Assembly (NCBI GenBank): GCA_035628135.1
Contig: DASPKM010000010.1
Location: forward strand, 992,001-1,056,000
Direction: 5' to 3'
Length of the DNA: 64,000 nt
Origin: DASPKM01 sp035628135
GTDB lineage: Bacteria; Bacteroidota; Bacteroidia; Chitinophagales; Chitinophagaceae
This document shows, piece after piece, positions 18,014 through 25,642 of the stretch. A program made the translations under genes and the position numbers. Each line of letters starts with the position of its first letter. The stretch's first letter is position 1. A model generated the notes under the pieces. That model was not told the DNA's origin and searched no databases. It was given only the letters and a program-made list of their open reading frames with translations.

Positions 18014-19120
18014 ATGAAGAAAGTACTTAAAACAATATTCAGCCCGTTGTCGGTCGTAAGTAAATTCAGGTTCAGACTGATCCTGCTGATCGCCGTCACC
18101 TGGGTATTCTTTGATACCATCTACATACTTATTCGGTTCAAGTGGCTGCATATTTACAGCCGCTATTATTTTTTCGAATACAACGAGCCCTGGGCCATCA
18201 TCCTCCGGGAGATCATCATTTTTTTTATGAGCGCATTGATGGGATATGTGCTGGTATTCAATTTCAAGCGGAACATCCGCGACTTCCCGCTGTGGTTGAA
18301 CTTTATTCTCAAAACGGTTTTGCTGCTGGCCTTGTGCTTCCTCATGAACTTCCTGGTGCATTTCGCGTATTCCATCGTTATCTCCAATTTATCGCCCGCG
18401 CTGGCGTGGAGCGATTTTGTAAGCGACGCGTTCACCACTTACTGGATACTCGAAAAGATACCAAGCTGGTTCCTGATCTTTTTTGTAACGCAATTGATCA
18501 TTGAAATAACGGAGAAGTATTCTCCCGGGATTTTTCTCGATATATTTTTCGGCAAGTACGTGCACCCACGCGTCGAAAAGCGCATCGTGATGTTCATCGA
18601 TCTGAAGGATTCCACGCCTATCGCGGAAAAGCTGGGCCATAGCGACTATTTCAGGTTTATCAGGGATTTTATCTATTTTATTTCTACTGCGTTGATAGAG
18701 TACGGCGGCAGGATATACCAATACGTGGGTGACGAGATCGTGGTATCATGGCCTTATACGCAACGCAATACCAAGCGGTGCATGGCCTCGCTGATAGAAG
18801 CGCGGAAGCTCCTGCAGCGGAACAGTGAACGCTTCAGAAGGCGATTTGGAGTAGCGCCTGAATTCAGAGTAGGCATTCATGCGGGCGAAGTAACCGTTGG
18901 AGAAATCGGCGTTATTAAAAAAGACCTGGCCATGAGCGGCGATACCATGAACACAACGGCGCGCATCCGCAGCGCCTGCAGTGAACTGAATCAGAAGTTC
19001 ATTGTATCGAAGGATTTCATGGAAGCGATCGACCTGGAAAAATGGCAAGCCGAAAGCCTGGGCGTAATTGACCTGAAAGGCAAGGCTAATGGGGTTGAGT
19101 TGTTTGCGTTGAAGATTTAA
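18014..19120 (+). CDS. Membrane class III nucleotide cyclase
   Basis: 368 residues: four membrane segments (about 19-41, 60-83, 100-123, 146-163) followed by a cytoplasmic class III cyclase domain (about 185-368). The metal aspartates D196 (MFIDLKDSTPIAEKLG) and D240 (YVGDEIV) and the transition-state pair N313 and R317 (GDTMNTTARI) are present, so it should be active. The base-selecting positions, Lys and Asp/Thr in adenylate cyclases, appear to be Q236 and A306, so the product (cAMP, cGMP, cCMP or cUMP) cannot be read from sequence. It is the last gene of the run 12166-19120, directly after the HD-PycTM protein, and stops at the edge of a 7-bp inverted-repeat element. Confidence 0.88.
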   Translation: MKKVLKTIFSPLSVVSKFRFRLILLIAVTWVFFDTIYILIRFKWLHIYSRYYFFEYNEPWAIILREIIIFFMSALMGYVLVFNFKRNIRDFPLWLNFILKTVLLLALCFLMNFLVHFAYSIVISNLSPALAWSDFVSDAFTTYWILEKIPSWFLIFFVTQLIIEITEKYSPGIFLDIFFGKYVHPRVEKRIVMFIDLKDSTPIAEKLGHSDYFRFIRDFIYFISTALIEYGGRIYQYVGDEIVVSWPYTQRNTKRCMASLIEARKLLQRNSERFRRRFGVAPEFRVGIHAGEVTVGEIGVIKKDLAMSGDTMNTTARIRSACSELNQKFIVSKDFMEAIDLEKWQAESLGVIDLKGKANGVELFALKI

Positions 19121-19184
19121 TTATTGATTATTGATTATTCATTATTCTCTATTATTTCAACTCAATAATCAATAATTAATAATC
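19121..19184. repeat. Heptamer AT-rich inverted-repeat element
   Basis: TTATTGA TTATTGA TTATTCA then TTATTCT, a 15-base centre, then AATAATC AATAATT AATAATC. The arms are reverse complements in 7-bp steps. It begins at the base after the cyclase stop codon and ends 5 bases before the stop of the converging permease gene. Same architecture as the octamer family but a different word and length. Confidence 0.85.
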
Positions 19185-19189
19185 AGAAT

Positions 19190-21655
19190 CTACTCAGTTC
19201 TTAATGACACCACGGGCTTCGACCTTGCAGACCTCAATATTTCATAACCGATCGTGAAGAGCGTTACCAATAGCAACCCCAACAGGCTTAGGGCAAATAT
19301 TACCGGGCTGATAGCCGTACGATAGGCAAACCCTTCCAGCCATTTGTGCGCGATGTACCATGCAATGGGAATCGAAAGCACGCAGGCCACCGCGAATATT
19401 TTCAGGAACATCGATGCAAATAACCGCATGATCTGTCTTTCGCCCGCTCCAAGCACTTTGCGGATGCCCATTTCCTTTGTGCGTTGCTCTGCCGTGTAAG
19501 AGGCAAGGCCAAACACGCCCAACACCGTAATAATGATCGCGAGCACCGCAAAAGCCTTTGCCAGCGCCGACACACGGCCTTCGGCAATGTACATGCGATT
19601 GAACTCATCGCTCAGGAACCAATGGTCGAAACCGGTATTTGGAAAAGCCGCCTTCCATTTCTTTTCCACCGACGCAATTTTTTCCTGGAATTGTCCCGCA
19701 GGCAATTTCACGTACACTATCTTATCAACCCGGTGCACCTGCGGGCTTAGCAGCAATGGCTCGATAGGCTGGTGCATGGAACGGAAAGGGAAATCCTTGA
19801 CCACGCCGATAACAGTATAAGTGCGCGCAGTATCTGTTTCGACAGTAACGGAAGTGCCCAATAATTCATCCGGCCGCTTTTTCAAGGCCTTTACCGCGGC
19901 TTCGTTCATGAGAATGGAGTTGCTGTCGCTCACGTTACCAATGGTGAAATCCCTGCCCGCGATAAAATCAAGATTGTAAGTAGCTGCAAAATCGTATTCA
20001 ACATTCAGCTGGTTCCATTGCAGGGGCTTCTCTTGTTTGTCGGAGAATTTTACCGCAGCGCCTATCCAACCAAAGAAGTTCAGCCGCGGAAGATGATTGG
20101 CCATGGTCACATGCGTAATTTCAGGATCTTCCAGCACAGAGCGCTTGAACACCTCGTATCGTTGTTGATTGGCAATGCCACCAAAGCGGATCGACAGCAA
20201 CTGGCCGCCTTGTTCATTCAGCTTGGTGGTTTTCAATTGGTCCATCTGGCGAATGACTATGAAGGTGCAAATGATCAGGATCAATGCGATGCTGTATTGC
20301 ACCGTTACCAGGCTTTTGCGGAATAATTCTGCTCCCTTGCCCTTTATGATCTGTCCTTTCAATACTTCCGCGGGTTGAAATGCCGATAGATAGAATGAAG
20401 GATACAGGCCTGATATGAATCCCATGAACAATACGATGGCCAGCGCAATGCCCAGCATGTAAGGATCGAACAGCGAAGCGAGGGAAAAGGCTTTGTGCGT
20501 TAGGTGGTTAAAGGGCTGCAGGAACAGCATGGCCAATACAAGTCCAATGATCAATGACCCGATGGTGATGAGGAAGGACTCCAGGAAAAATTGCCGGGCT
20601 ATCTGGCCGCGGCTGCTGCCGAGTGATTTTCGAAGTCCTACTTCCCTGGCTCTCTTTGCAGAGCGTGCCGTGGCCAGGTTCATGTAATTGATGCAGGCAA
20701 TGAGCATGATCAAAATAGCGATCGCGCTGAAGATGCCTAAATACACTTTGTCGCCGCTGGCATTGTTCTCCCATAAAACTTTCTTGTCGAAATGTATGTC
20801 TGAAAGCTTGGCTGTGAATGCAGTAAACTTCCATCCGGCTGCTACCGACGCGGAATCTGATTGCAGCATCTGGTGTGCCAGCGTATTTAAAATATTGTTG
20901 ATGGGGCGCATGTCGGTGCCTGCGCGCACGGTTATGTAGTTTTCGAAGAAGGACACGCGGCTATCGAACCTCGACCCTTCGATAAAAGTGCTGAAGTCAT
21001 CACCGTATACGGCGCGCAGCGCGTTTAAGTTAGCAATGTAGTGCGGTTTAAAGTGCGAGTTGGAAGGATAATCCCGGTAAACGCCGGTTACTATTACGTC
21101 TATTTCACTGTCGTTGGTAGCCCAGGTGTGTTTAAGGGAAATGGTCTTGCCGATGGGATCTTCGTTGCCAAATAATCTTCTTGCTCCGGTTTCACTAAGT
21201 GCAATGGTGTAGTGGTTTTCGAACATTTTTTCGCGGTTGCCCCTGAGCAGGTCAAAATGCAGCACCTGCACGAAATTCGGTTCAGCCCATCTTATTTCTT
21301 CGGTGAGGATGATCTTTTCCTTCGCCTTATAATTTAATGAAGTAGGATAACCGATGAAAGCGATGCGCGTGGCATTGGTTACTTCGCTGCGGTTGTCTTT
21401 AAGGTAGCGTGAAAAGTACCCGGGAGAAACAGAATTGTCGTACCGTTCGCCTTCTGCATTGCTCCAGGTGCACCCGATGCGATAAGTGTTTCCATAGTCG
21501 GGATGCATTTCATCGTAGCGAAGCTCATCGCTCACATATAAAAAAATGAGCAATGCGCTGGCCAGTCCGAGTGCAAGCCCGAACATGTTGAGCAGCGAAA
21601 ACAGCTTTTGTTTTTTAAAATTGCGCAGTGCGATCAGGAGGTAATTGCGGAGCAT
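19190..21655 (-). CDS. ABC transporter permease, MacB/FtsX type
   Basis: 821 residues, typical of the Bacteroidota dimeric permeases with two FtsX units. It starts MLRNYLLIALRNFKKQKLFS, has a first membrane helix at about 20-42, a large periplasmic MacB-type core domain (about 45-260), three membrane helices around 300-430, an internal second Arg-Lys-rich start (GAELFRKSLVTVQYSIALIL), a second periplasmic domain and three C-terminal helices. Such permeases work with a MacB-like ATPase in extrusion of peptides, lipoproteins or antibiotics; no ATPase gene lies next to it. The start ATG (complement of 21653-21655) follows a region of about 220 bases that also contains an octamer-repeat element. 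Confidence 0.92.
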   Translation of the reverse strand: MLRNYLLIALRNFKKQKLFSLLNMFGLALGLASALLIFLYVSDELRYDEMHPDYGNTYRIGCTWSNAEGERYDNSVSPGYFSRYLKDNRSEVTNATRIAFIGYPTSLNYKAKEKIILTEEIRWAEPNFVQVLHFDLLRGNREKMFENHYTIALSETGARRLFGNEDPIGKTISLKHTWATNDSEIDVIVTGVYRDYPSNSHFKPHYIANLNALRAVYGDDFSTFIEGSRFDSRVSFFENYITVRAGTDMRPINNILNTLAHQMLQSDSASVAAGWKFTAFTAKLSDIHFDKKVLWENNASGDKVYLGIFSAIAILIMLIACINYMNLATARSAKRAREVGLRKSLGSSRGQIARQFFLESFLITIGSLIIGLVLAMLFLQPFNHLTHKAFSLASLFDPYMLGIALAIVLFMGFISGLYPSFYLSAFQPAEVLKGQIIKGKGAELFRKSLVTVQYSIALILIICTFIVIRQMDQLKTTKLNEQGGQLLSIRFGGIANQQRYEVFKRSVLEDPEITHVTMANHLPRLNFFGWIGAAVKFSDKQEKPLQWNQLNVEYDFAATYNLDFIAGRDFTIGNVSDSNSILMNEAAVKALKKRPDELLGTSVTVETDTARTYTVIGVVKDFPFRSMHQPIEPLLLSPQVHRVDKIVYVKLPAGQFQEKIASVEKKWKAAFPNTGFDHWFLSDEFNRMYIAEGRVSALAKAFAVLAIIITVLGVFGLASYTAEQRTKEMGIRKVLGAGERQIMRLFASMFLKIFAVACVLSIPIAWYIAHKWLEGFAYRTAISPVIFALSLLGLLLVTLFTIGYEILRSARSKPVVSLRTE

Positions 21656-21812
21656 TGCTATACTTTGTTTTGGTGTTTTTCAATGTCTACAGCATCCATC
21701 GCACTTTTCCTACTGGACCGATAAGTTAAGAACTTAATACAGCTGGCGATTGCTGTTTAACAAGTTGTAAACATGGGTTTCCCGCCGGGGGCGGAGATTT
21801 TCCTACCGGGGG

Positions 21813-21852
21813 AAGTCAATGGGTCATTGAGTCATTAGGTCATCGGGTCATT
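21813..21852. repeat. Octamer repeat element 4
   Basis: Five contiguous 8-bp words, AAGTCAAT, GGGTCATT, GAGTCATT, AGGTCATC, GGGTCATT, followed by a weak complementary trace (AATGATTT at 21871-21878). It lies just downstream of the ridA-like gene, which ends at 21877 on the minus strand, so again at a gene 3' end. Confidence 0.8.
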
Positions 21853-21876
21853 GGGCAACATACTTGATTCAATGAT

Positions 21877-22311
21877 TTATTTCGGTAGGTGGGCAATAAG
21901 TTCAACTTCGATAATGACTTCTGCCATGTACAGGCGGGAGATCTGCACCCAGGTGGCTGCTGGAAAATCGCCTTTATAGAAGGGCTTGCGCACATGGTTG
22001 GCTTGCTTTACAGCCTCAATGTCGGTGGTGAATAATGTTTCCTTTACCACGTTCTGGAAGGTGGCGCCGTATTGTTTTAATGTTCTTTCCAATTGCGTGT
22101 AAATGCCTTTGAGGGCGGTAGCTGCATCGCCGCGGGCAACAGTACCTGAGATGTATAGAACATTGTCCACCTTAACCGCCTGTGCGTATCCGGCGGTGGT
22201 ATCCTGTTCGCGGCCGAAATGGAATTTTTGTTTTTGGATGTTATTGTTCTGGGCAAGGCTTACAATGCTCAGCAGCAGGCTGCAGGCGAGCAGTACGGTT
22301 AACTTTCTCAT
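21877..22311 (-). CDS. Secreted RidA-family protein
   Basis: 144 residues: a signal peptide of about 20 residues (LLACSLLLSIVSLAQ) followed by a complete YjgF/YER057c/RidA domain, with VDNVLYISGTVARGD and ATWVQISRLYMAEVIIEVELIA containing the Arg and Glu used by RidA deaminases. Classical RidA hydrolyses reactive enamine/imine intermediates in the cytoplasm; this copy should act in the periplasm, so its substrate is uncertain. It is downstream of korA on the same strand, with 77 bases between, and is followed by an octamer-repeat element. Confidence 0.88.
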   Translation of the reverse strand: MRKLTVLLACSLLLSIVSLAQNNNIQKQKFHFGREQDTTAGYAQAVKVDNVLYISGTVARGDAATALKGIYTQLERTLKQYGATFQNVVKETLFTTDIEAVKQANHVRKPFYKGDFPAATWVQISRLYMAEVIIEVELIAHLPK

Positions 22312-22388
22312 GGTGATGTTATTTTGCTAAATGTAAGCAACAATACCCATCGTCATTGTGTTCGAAGGTTAAATGAAGTTAATCAAGG

Positions 22389-24233
22389 TTAAAGCAGTTC
22401 CCTGATCTTCGCGAGCAGCTCCGTTTTGGTTATTGGTACGCCCATGATCTTGTTATAGGCCTTTGCATCCACCAGGTATTGGTCGCGGATGATCTTTATC
22501 AGTTGGCCGTTGTTGATCTCGGGCACCAGCACCGTTTCAAAGTTTTTCAGGATGCTTCCCAGGTTGCGCGGGAAAGGCCGGAGGTAACGCAGATGCACAT
22601 GCGAAGCTTCCTTTCCTTCCGCCAGCAGTTCCAGTACGGCGGAGCGGATGGCGCCATAGGTGCTGCCCCATCCCAATACCAATACTTTTCCTTTTTCCGG
22701 TCCCAGGTCTATCTTTTGTTCAGGAATATATTCCGCGATCTTGTCTACTTTTTCCTGCCTGATCTTCACCATCAATTGGTGGTTGTCGGGATCGTAGCTT
22801 ACGTTGCCGGTGATGTTTTGCTTTTCCAGTCCACCCACGCGGTGTTCCATGCCCGGCGTGCCGGGTACCGCCCAGGGGCGCACTTGTTTTTCGTCTCGCT
22901 GGTAGGGGAAGAATTGTGCTTCGTCTATTTTAAGTTCTTTCTTAAAGTTTACTTCGATGGGTTTCAGGTCATCGCTCTTGGGGAATTTCCAGGGCTCGGC
23001 GCCATTAGCGATGTATCCGTCGCTTAAAAATATTACGGGCGTCATGTGCTGCACTGCCACGCGTACCGCTTCGTACACGGCTTCAAAGCAATCGCTGGGT
23101 GTTGATGCCGCTATCACGGGCATGGGACATTCTCCATTGCGGCCATAATATGCCTGCAGCAAATCACTTTGTTCTGTTTTGGTGGGAAGGCCGGTAGAAG
23201 GCCCGCCGCGCTGTATGTCGCAGATCAGCAATGGAATTTCCAGCATCACGGCCAGTCCCATCGCCTCTGCTTTCAATGCCATGCCGGGCCCGGATGTAGT
23301 GGTAACGCCCAGGCTTCCGCCGTAGCTGGCCCCGATGGCCGCGCAGATGCCAGCGATTTCATCTTCGGCCTGGAAGGTGCGGATGCCGAAAGATTTATAC
23401 TTGCTCAGTTCATGCAAAATGTCTGAGGCCGGTGTAATGGGATAAGAGCCGAGGAACAATGGCAAGCCGCTCTTTTGCGAAGCTGCAATCAGGCCATACG
23501 TGAGCGCCTGGTTGCCCATGATGCTGCGATAGGTGCCGGGTTCCATTTTGGCCTTGTCCACTTTATAGGTAGTGGTAAAGGTTTCTGTGGTATCGCCGTA
23601 ATTATAGCCTGCTTGTAATGCTCTGATATTGCTTTCGAGGATCTCCTGTTTCTTCCCGAACTTATCGCGCAGGAACGTAATGGTATTTTCCATGTCGCGG
23701 TTGTACATCCAATACAAAAAGCCCAGCACGAACATGTTCTTTGCGCGGTCTTTTTCTTTAACGCCCATGGTGATGTCCTTTAGGGCTTCGCGGGTCATTT
23801 TGGTTACGTCCATTTTAATGACCTCATAGCTGCCCAGGCTGCCGTCTTCCAGGGGATTGATGCCTTCCGGATAGTTGGCAAGGCGCAGGTTCTTACTATC
23901 GAACCCATCGGTATTGGCCAGGATCTTTCCACCCTTCTTCAGCGCTTTCAGGTTGGTTTTGAGTGCGGCGGCATTCATAGCCACCAGCACATCGCATTCA
24001 TCGCCGGGGGTGAAGATGGGGTTGGATGAGAAGCGTAGCTGGTAGCCGCTGACGCCCGGAAGGGTGCCCTGTGGGGCGCGGATCTCTGCCGGAAAATCGG
24101 GAAATGTTGCCAGGTCTATGCCCAGTAAGGCGGTGTTGTTGGTAAACTGGCTGCCGGTAAGCTGCATACCATCACCGCTATCCCCGGCAAACTTAATAAC
24201 TACGTCCTGCAGGACTTCTTGTTGACGAGCCAT
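22389..24233 (-). CDS. korA: 2-oxoacid:ferredoxin oxidoreductase subunit alpha (gamma-alpha fusion)
   Basis: 614 residues combining the gamma domain (about 1-195, KFAGDSGDGMQLTGSQFTNN) with the alpha pyrimidine-binding domain (about 210-600; FLGSYPITPASDILHELSK and FQAEDEIAGICAAIGASYGG, SGPGMALKAEAMGLAVM). This is the KorA/OorA layout for 2-oxoglutarate:ferredoxin oxidoreductase, which makes succinyl-CoA and reduced ferredoxin in the TCA cycle. The TPP-binding beta subunit (korB) is needed for activity and normally sits directly downstream; here the next gene is ridA-like, and no korB is seen in the window. The start is the ATG complementary to 24231-24233. Confidence 0.93.
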   Translation of the reverse strand: MARQQEVLQDVVIKFAGDSGDGMQLTGSQFTNNTALLGIDLATFPDFPAEIRAPQGTLPGVSGYQLRFSSNPIFTPGDECDVLVAMNAAALKTNLKALKKGGKILANTDGFDSKNLRLANYPEGINPLEDGSLGSYEVIKMDVTKMTREALKDITMGVKEKDRAKNMFVLGFLYWMYNRDMENTITFLRDKFGKKQEILESNIRALQAGYNYGDTTETFTTTYKVDKAKMEPGTYRSIMGNQALTYGLIAASQKSGLPLFLGSYPITPASDILHELSKYKSFGIRTFQAEDEIAGICAAIGASYGGSLGVTTTSGPGMALKAEAMGLAVMLEIPLLICDIQRGGPSTGLPTKTEQSDLLQAYYGRNGECPMPVIAASTPSDCFEAVYEAVRVAVQHMTPVIFLSDGYIANGAEPWKFPKSDDLKPIEVNFKKELKIDEAQFFPYQRDEKQVRPWAVPGTPGMEHRVGGLEKQNITGNVSYDPDNHQLMVKIRQEKVDKIAEYIPEQKIDLGPEKGKVLVLGWGSTYGAIRSAVLELLAEGKEASHVHLRYLRPFPRNLGSILKNFETVLVPEINNGQLIKIIRDQYLVDAKAYNKIMGVPITKTELLAKIRELL

Positions 24234-24348
24234 AATCTGCGAAATTACGGGAAGATAAGGAGGAATGGGGAGATTGGGAAGAGGAGTTTGATGGGATTAC
24301 ATTCGATTATAAACGGATAAAAAAATATGCACAGTTACATTATTTCTG

Positions 24349-24377
24349 TTGGTGTTGTATAACAAATTATAATTTTG
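24349..24377 (+). promoter_or_regulatory. Promoter for the candidate small RNA
   Basis: TTG at 24349-24351, an 18-base spacer and TAATTTTG at 24370-24377 fit the Bacteroidota promoter consensus well. No ORF starts before the terminator at 24449. Confidence 0.6.
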
Positions 24378-24383
24378 TGTCGA

Positions 24384-24480
24384 GTCTTACCCATTGGTAG
24401 GTTATAGTGAGGGATGAAACCTGAGCTATAGCTCCTCCTGAGAATATAAAAGCTGGTTGTTGCGCCAACCGGCTTTTTTT
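24384..24480 (+). ncRNA. Candidate small RNA or structured leader
   Basis: A stretch of about 100 bases between a consensus promoter and a strong terminator, without an ORF. It holds a palindrome GAGCTATAGCTC (24423-24434) flanked by related segments, and a small stem TACC-CATT-GGTA near 24388-24401. It may be an independent sRNA or an attenuating leader for the zinc-ribbon gene at 24542. I do not recognise a known RNA family. The exact 5' end is a guess from the promoter position. Confidence 0.45.
24449..24480 (+). terminator. Rho-independent terminator of the candidate small RNA
   Basis: Stem AGCTGGTTG / CCAACCGGCT (one G-T pair) with a 6-base loop, A residues before it and seven T residues after it (24474-24480). 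Confidence 0.85.
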
Positions 24481-24541
24481 ATGCTATTACTACAGTAAAT
24501 GTGGTGATCGTTGAGCACACAACGTAAAAAAGCGAAACCCA

Positions 24542-24721
24542 ATGGGTGTATGCTCAAATCTGTGTCCAAAATGTGGCTGCTTCTTAAGGCATAAAGTCCC
24601 GCCTCCGCTAATTATCGCAGGAGAAAGTTTTATGTCGAAAGAGGACAACTCGGAATTCTTCGCACTTGAGTGTCCGAACTGTGGCCATATCAAACTTTCA
24701 AGACGCTATCACAAGTCTTGA
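24542..24721 (+). CDS. Small double zinc-ribbon protein
   Basis: ATG at 24542 to TGA at 24719-24721 encodes 59 residues. Two CxxCG knuckles, LCPKCGCF near residue 8 and ECPNCGHI near residue 44, lie about 36 residues apart, the pattern of a four-cysteine zinc ribbon, with a basic tail (KLSRRYHKS). The frame is preceded by a hairpin terminator and followed by another, consistent with a short independent gene. The family is not known to me; it is short enough that chance cannot be fully excluded, but the symmetrical cysteines argue for a real protein. Confidence 0.55.
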   Translation: MGVCSNLCPKCGCFLRHKVPPPLIIAGESFMSKEDNSEFFALECPNCGHIKLSRRYHKS

Positions 24722-24739
24722 AATACACGGTAAAGGCTC

Positions 24740-24765
24740 TGCTGGGCGCAACCAGCATCCTTTTT
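24740..24765 (+). terminator. Hairpin terminator after the zinc-ribbon gene
   Basis: TGCTGG-GCGCAA-CCAGCA stem of 6 bp followed by TCCTTTTT. It starts 19 bases after the zinc-ribbon stop codon. Confidence 0.6.
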
Positions 24766-24932
24766 CGAATGATACAAAAGTATAATTAACGCTTAGCGTA
24801 TACAAATGCAGAAAATAGGATGGAGGTGTAATTGGTAGGGATAAAGCTGGTTAACAATGAATCACCAATTCGATTTTTTAGAAAAATTGAAATACTCCTG
24901 CATGGCCGCATGGTACACCATTTGTCATTTCT

Positions 24933-25055
24933 TCAGCTTTTTTGGAATGCGTCCCGCTTCACGGGATAGCGTAAAATGCTCTGCGCGTAGGCCACGGCTT
25001 GTTTAAAAGCCTTGCGCCGCACGGTAACATCCCGGGTCATTTTTAAATATTGCAT
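24933..25055 (-). CDS. Short basic ORF downstream of the peptide genes
   Basis: 40 codons from an ATG (complement of 25053-25055) to TGA. The product is basic and helical, with RRKAFKQAVAYAQSILRYPV as its centre. It lies 15 bases after the second peptide gene on the same strand. The pattern F-x-x-A-x-x-Y-A-x-x-I-L-x-x-P-V-K occurs, from memory, in the C-terminal tails of several unrelated Bacteroidota proteins, so this may be a remnant of a larger gene. Weakly supported. Confidence 0.3.
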   Translation of the reverse strand: MQYLKMTRDVTVRRKAFKQAVAYAQSILRYPVKRDAFQKS

Positions 25056-25070
25056 CAAAGTATTATTGCA

Positions 25071-25229
25071 TCAAACTGCTCTTGGCCTGCTGCAGTTTCC
25101 ATTTCCGGCCACACATTGACCGGTGCCGGCATCAAAATCCTGGTAACCCGTACCCCTGGTAACAAACTTCTTTGCGTCCGCATTGGCGGCAGCTAAATTC
25201 ACGAGCGTACTTTTCTTTACCTTTTTCAT
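25071..25229 (-). CDS. Short Cys-containing peptide B (RiPP-precursor-like)
   Basis: 52 residues, from the ATG complementary to 25227-25229 to TGA at 25071-25073. The N-terminus is Lys-rich (MKKVKKSTLVNLAAANAD), without a signal peptide. The C-terminal part is Gly-rich, with two cysteines in DFDAGTGQCVAGNGNCSRP. It is clearly related to peptide A encoded just upstream: both have a Lys-rich leader-like half and the core F-D-A-G-T-x-x-C-V-x-G-x-G-x-C-S. Such leader/core architecture resembles Bacteroidota natural-product precursors (lanthipeptide or graspetide type), but no modification enzyme is present in the window. Confidence 0.6.
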   Translation of the reverse strand: MKKVKKSTLVNLAAANADAKKFVTRGTGYQDFDAGTGQCVAGNGNCSRPRAV

Positions 25230-25296
25230 GTTTACGTTATTTTGATTTTAATAAGTTCGATTAATAGCAGCTTTATTCAGCAGACAATTTTCAAAG

Positions 25297-25473
25297 CTAC
25301 ACTGGTCTTCCGCCGCCAAAACTGCAATCACCTCCCGCACCCACACAGGTCAGCGTACCTGCGTCGAATGAACGACCAGCGCCGGCGACCGTTGTGCTTT
25401 CCCGCATTTGCAGGGCATACTGGTTTAAGAGAATAAGCTTGCTTTTCGTGATTTTTTTAAATGCCTTTTTCAT
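25297..25473 (-). CDS. Short Cys-containing peptide A (RiPP-precursor-like)
   Basis: 58 residues, from the ATG complementary to 25471-25473 to TAG at 25297-25299. The N-terminal half (MKKAFKKITKSKLILLNQYA) resembles Bacteroidota leader peptides with a KKxxKKIxxxKLxLLN pattern. The C-terminal half is Gly-rich with two cysteines, SFDAGTLTCVGAGGDCSFGG, and ends RPV. Spacing to peptide B is 67 bases on the same strand. A near -7 box (TATATTTT) lies about 20 bases upstream, but its -33 partner is poorly placed. Function inferred from architecture only. Confidence 0.6.
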   Translation of the reverse strand: MKKAFKKITKSKLILLNQYALQMRESTTVAGAGRSFDAGTLTCVGAGGDCSFGGGRPV

Positions 25474-25642
25474 AACTGTAAATTTTAAGTATAAAATATA
25501 GCCACAGCAATTCTTGCCGGTGGGGCAAAGCGTAAAAGCTAAGGTATCGCGGCGTGAGAAGTTTTTCCTTGATATAAATCAATCAAGCCTGCAGAAGGGG
25601 AATAAATAGAACTGTTTATGTATGCCAGTATCTTGACGGGCT

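Noticed and set aside
22479..23027. Plus-strand frame of about 180 codons inside korA
   Set aside because: Shadow of korA, which has complete motifs in the other frame.
24384..24480. Possible tRNA or known riboswitch
   Set aside because: No cloverleaf, no CCA, and no known riboswitch core recognised; kept as a candidate ncRNA only.
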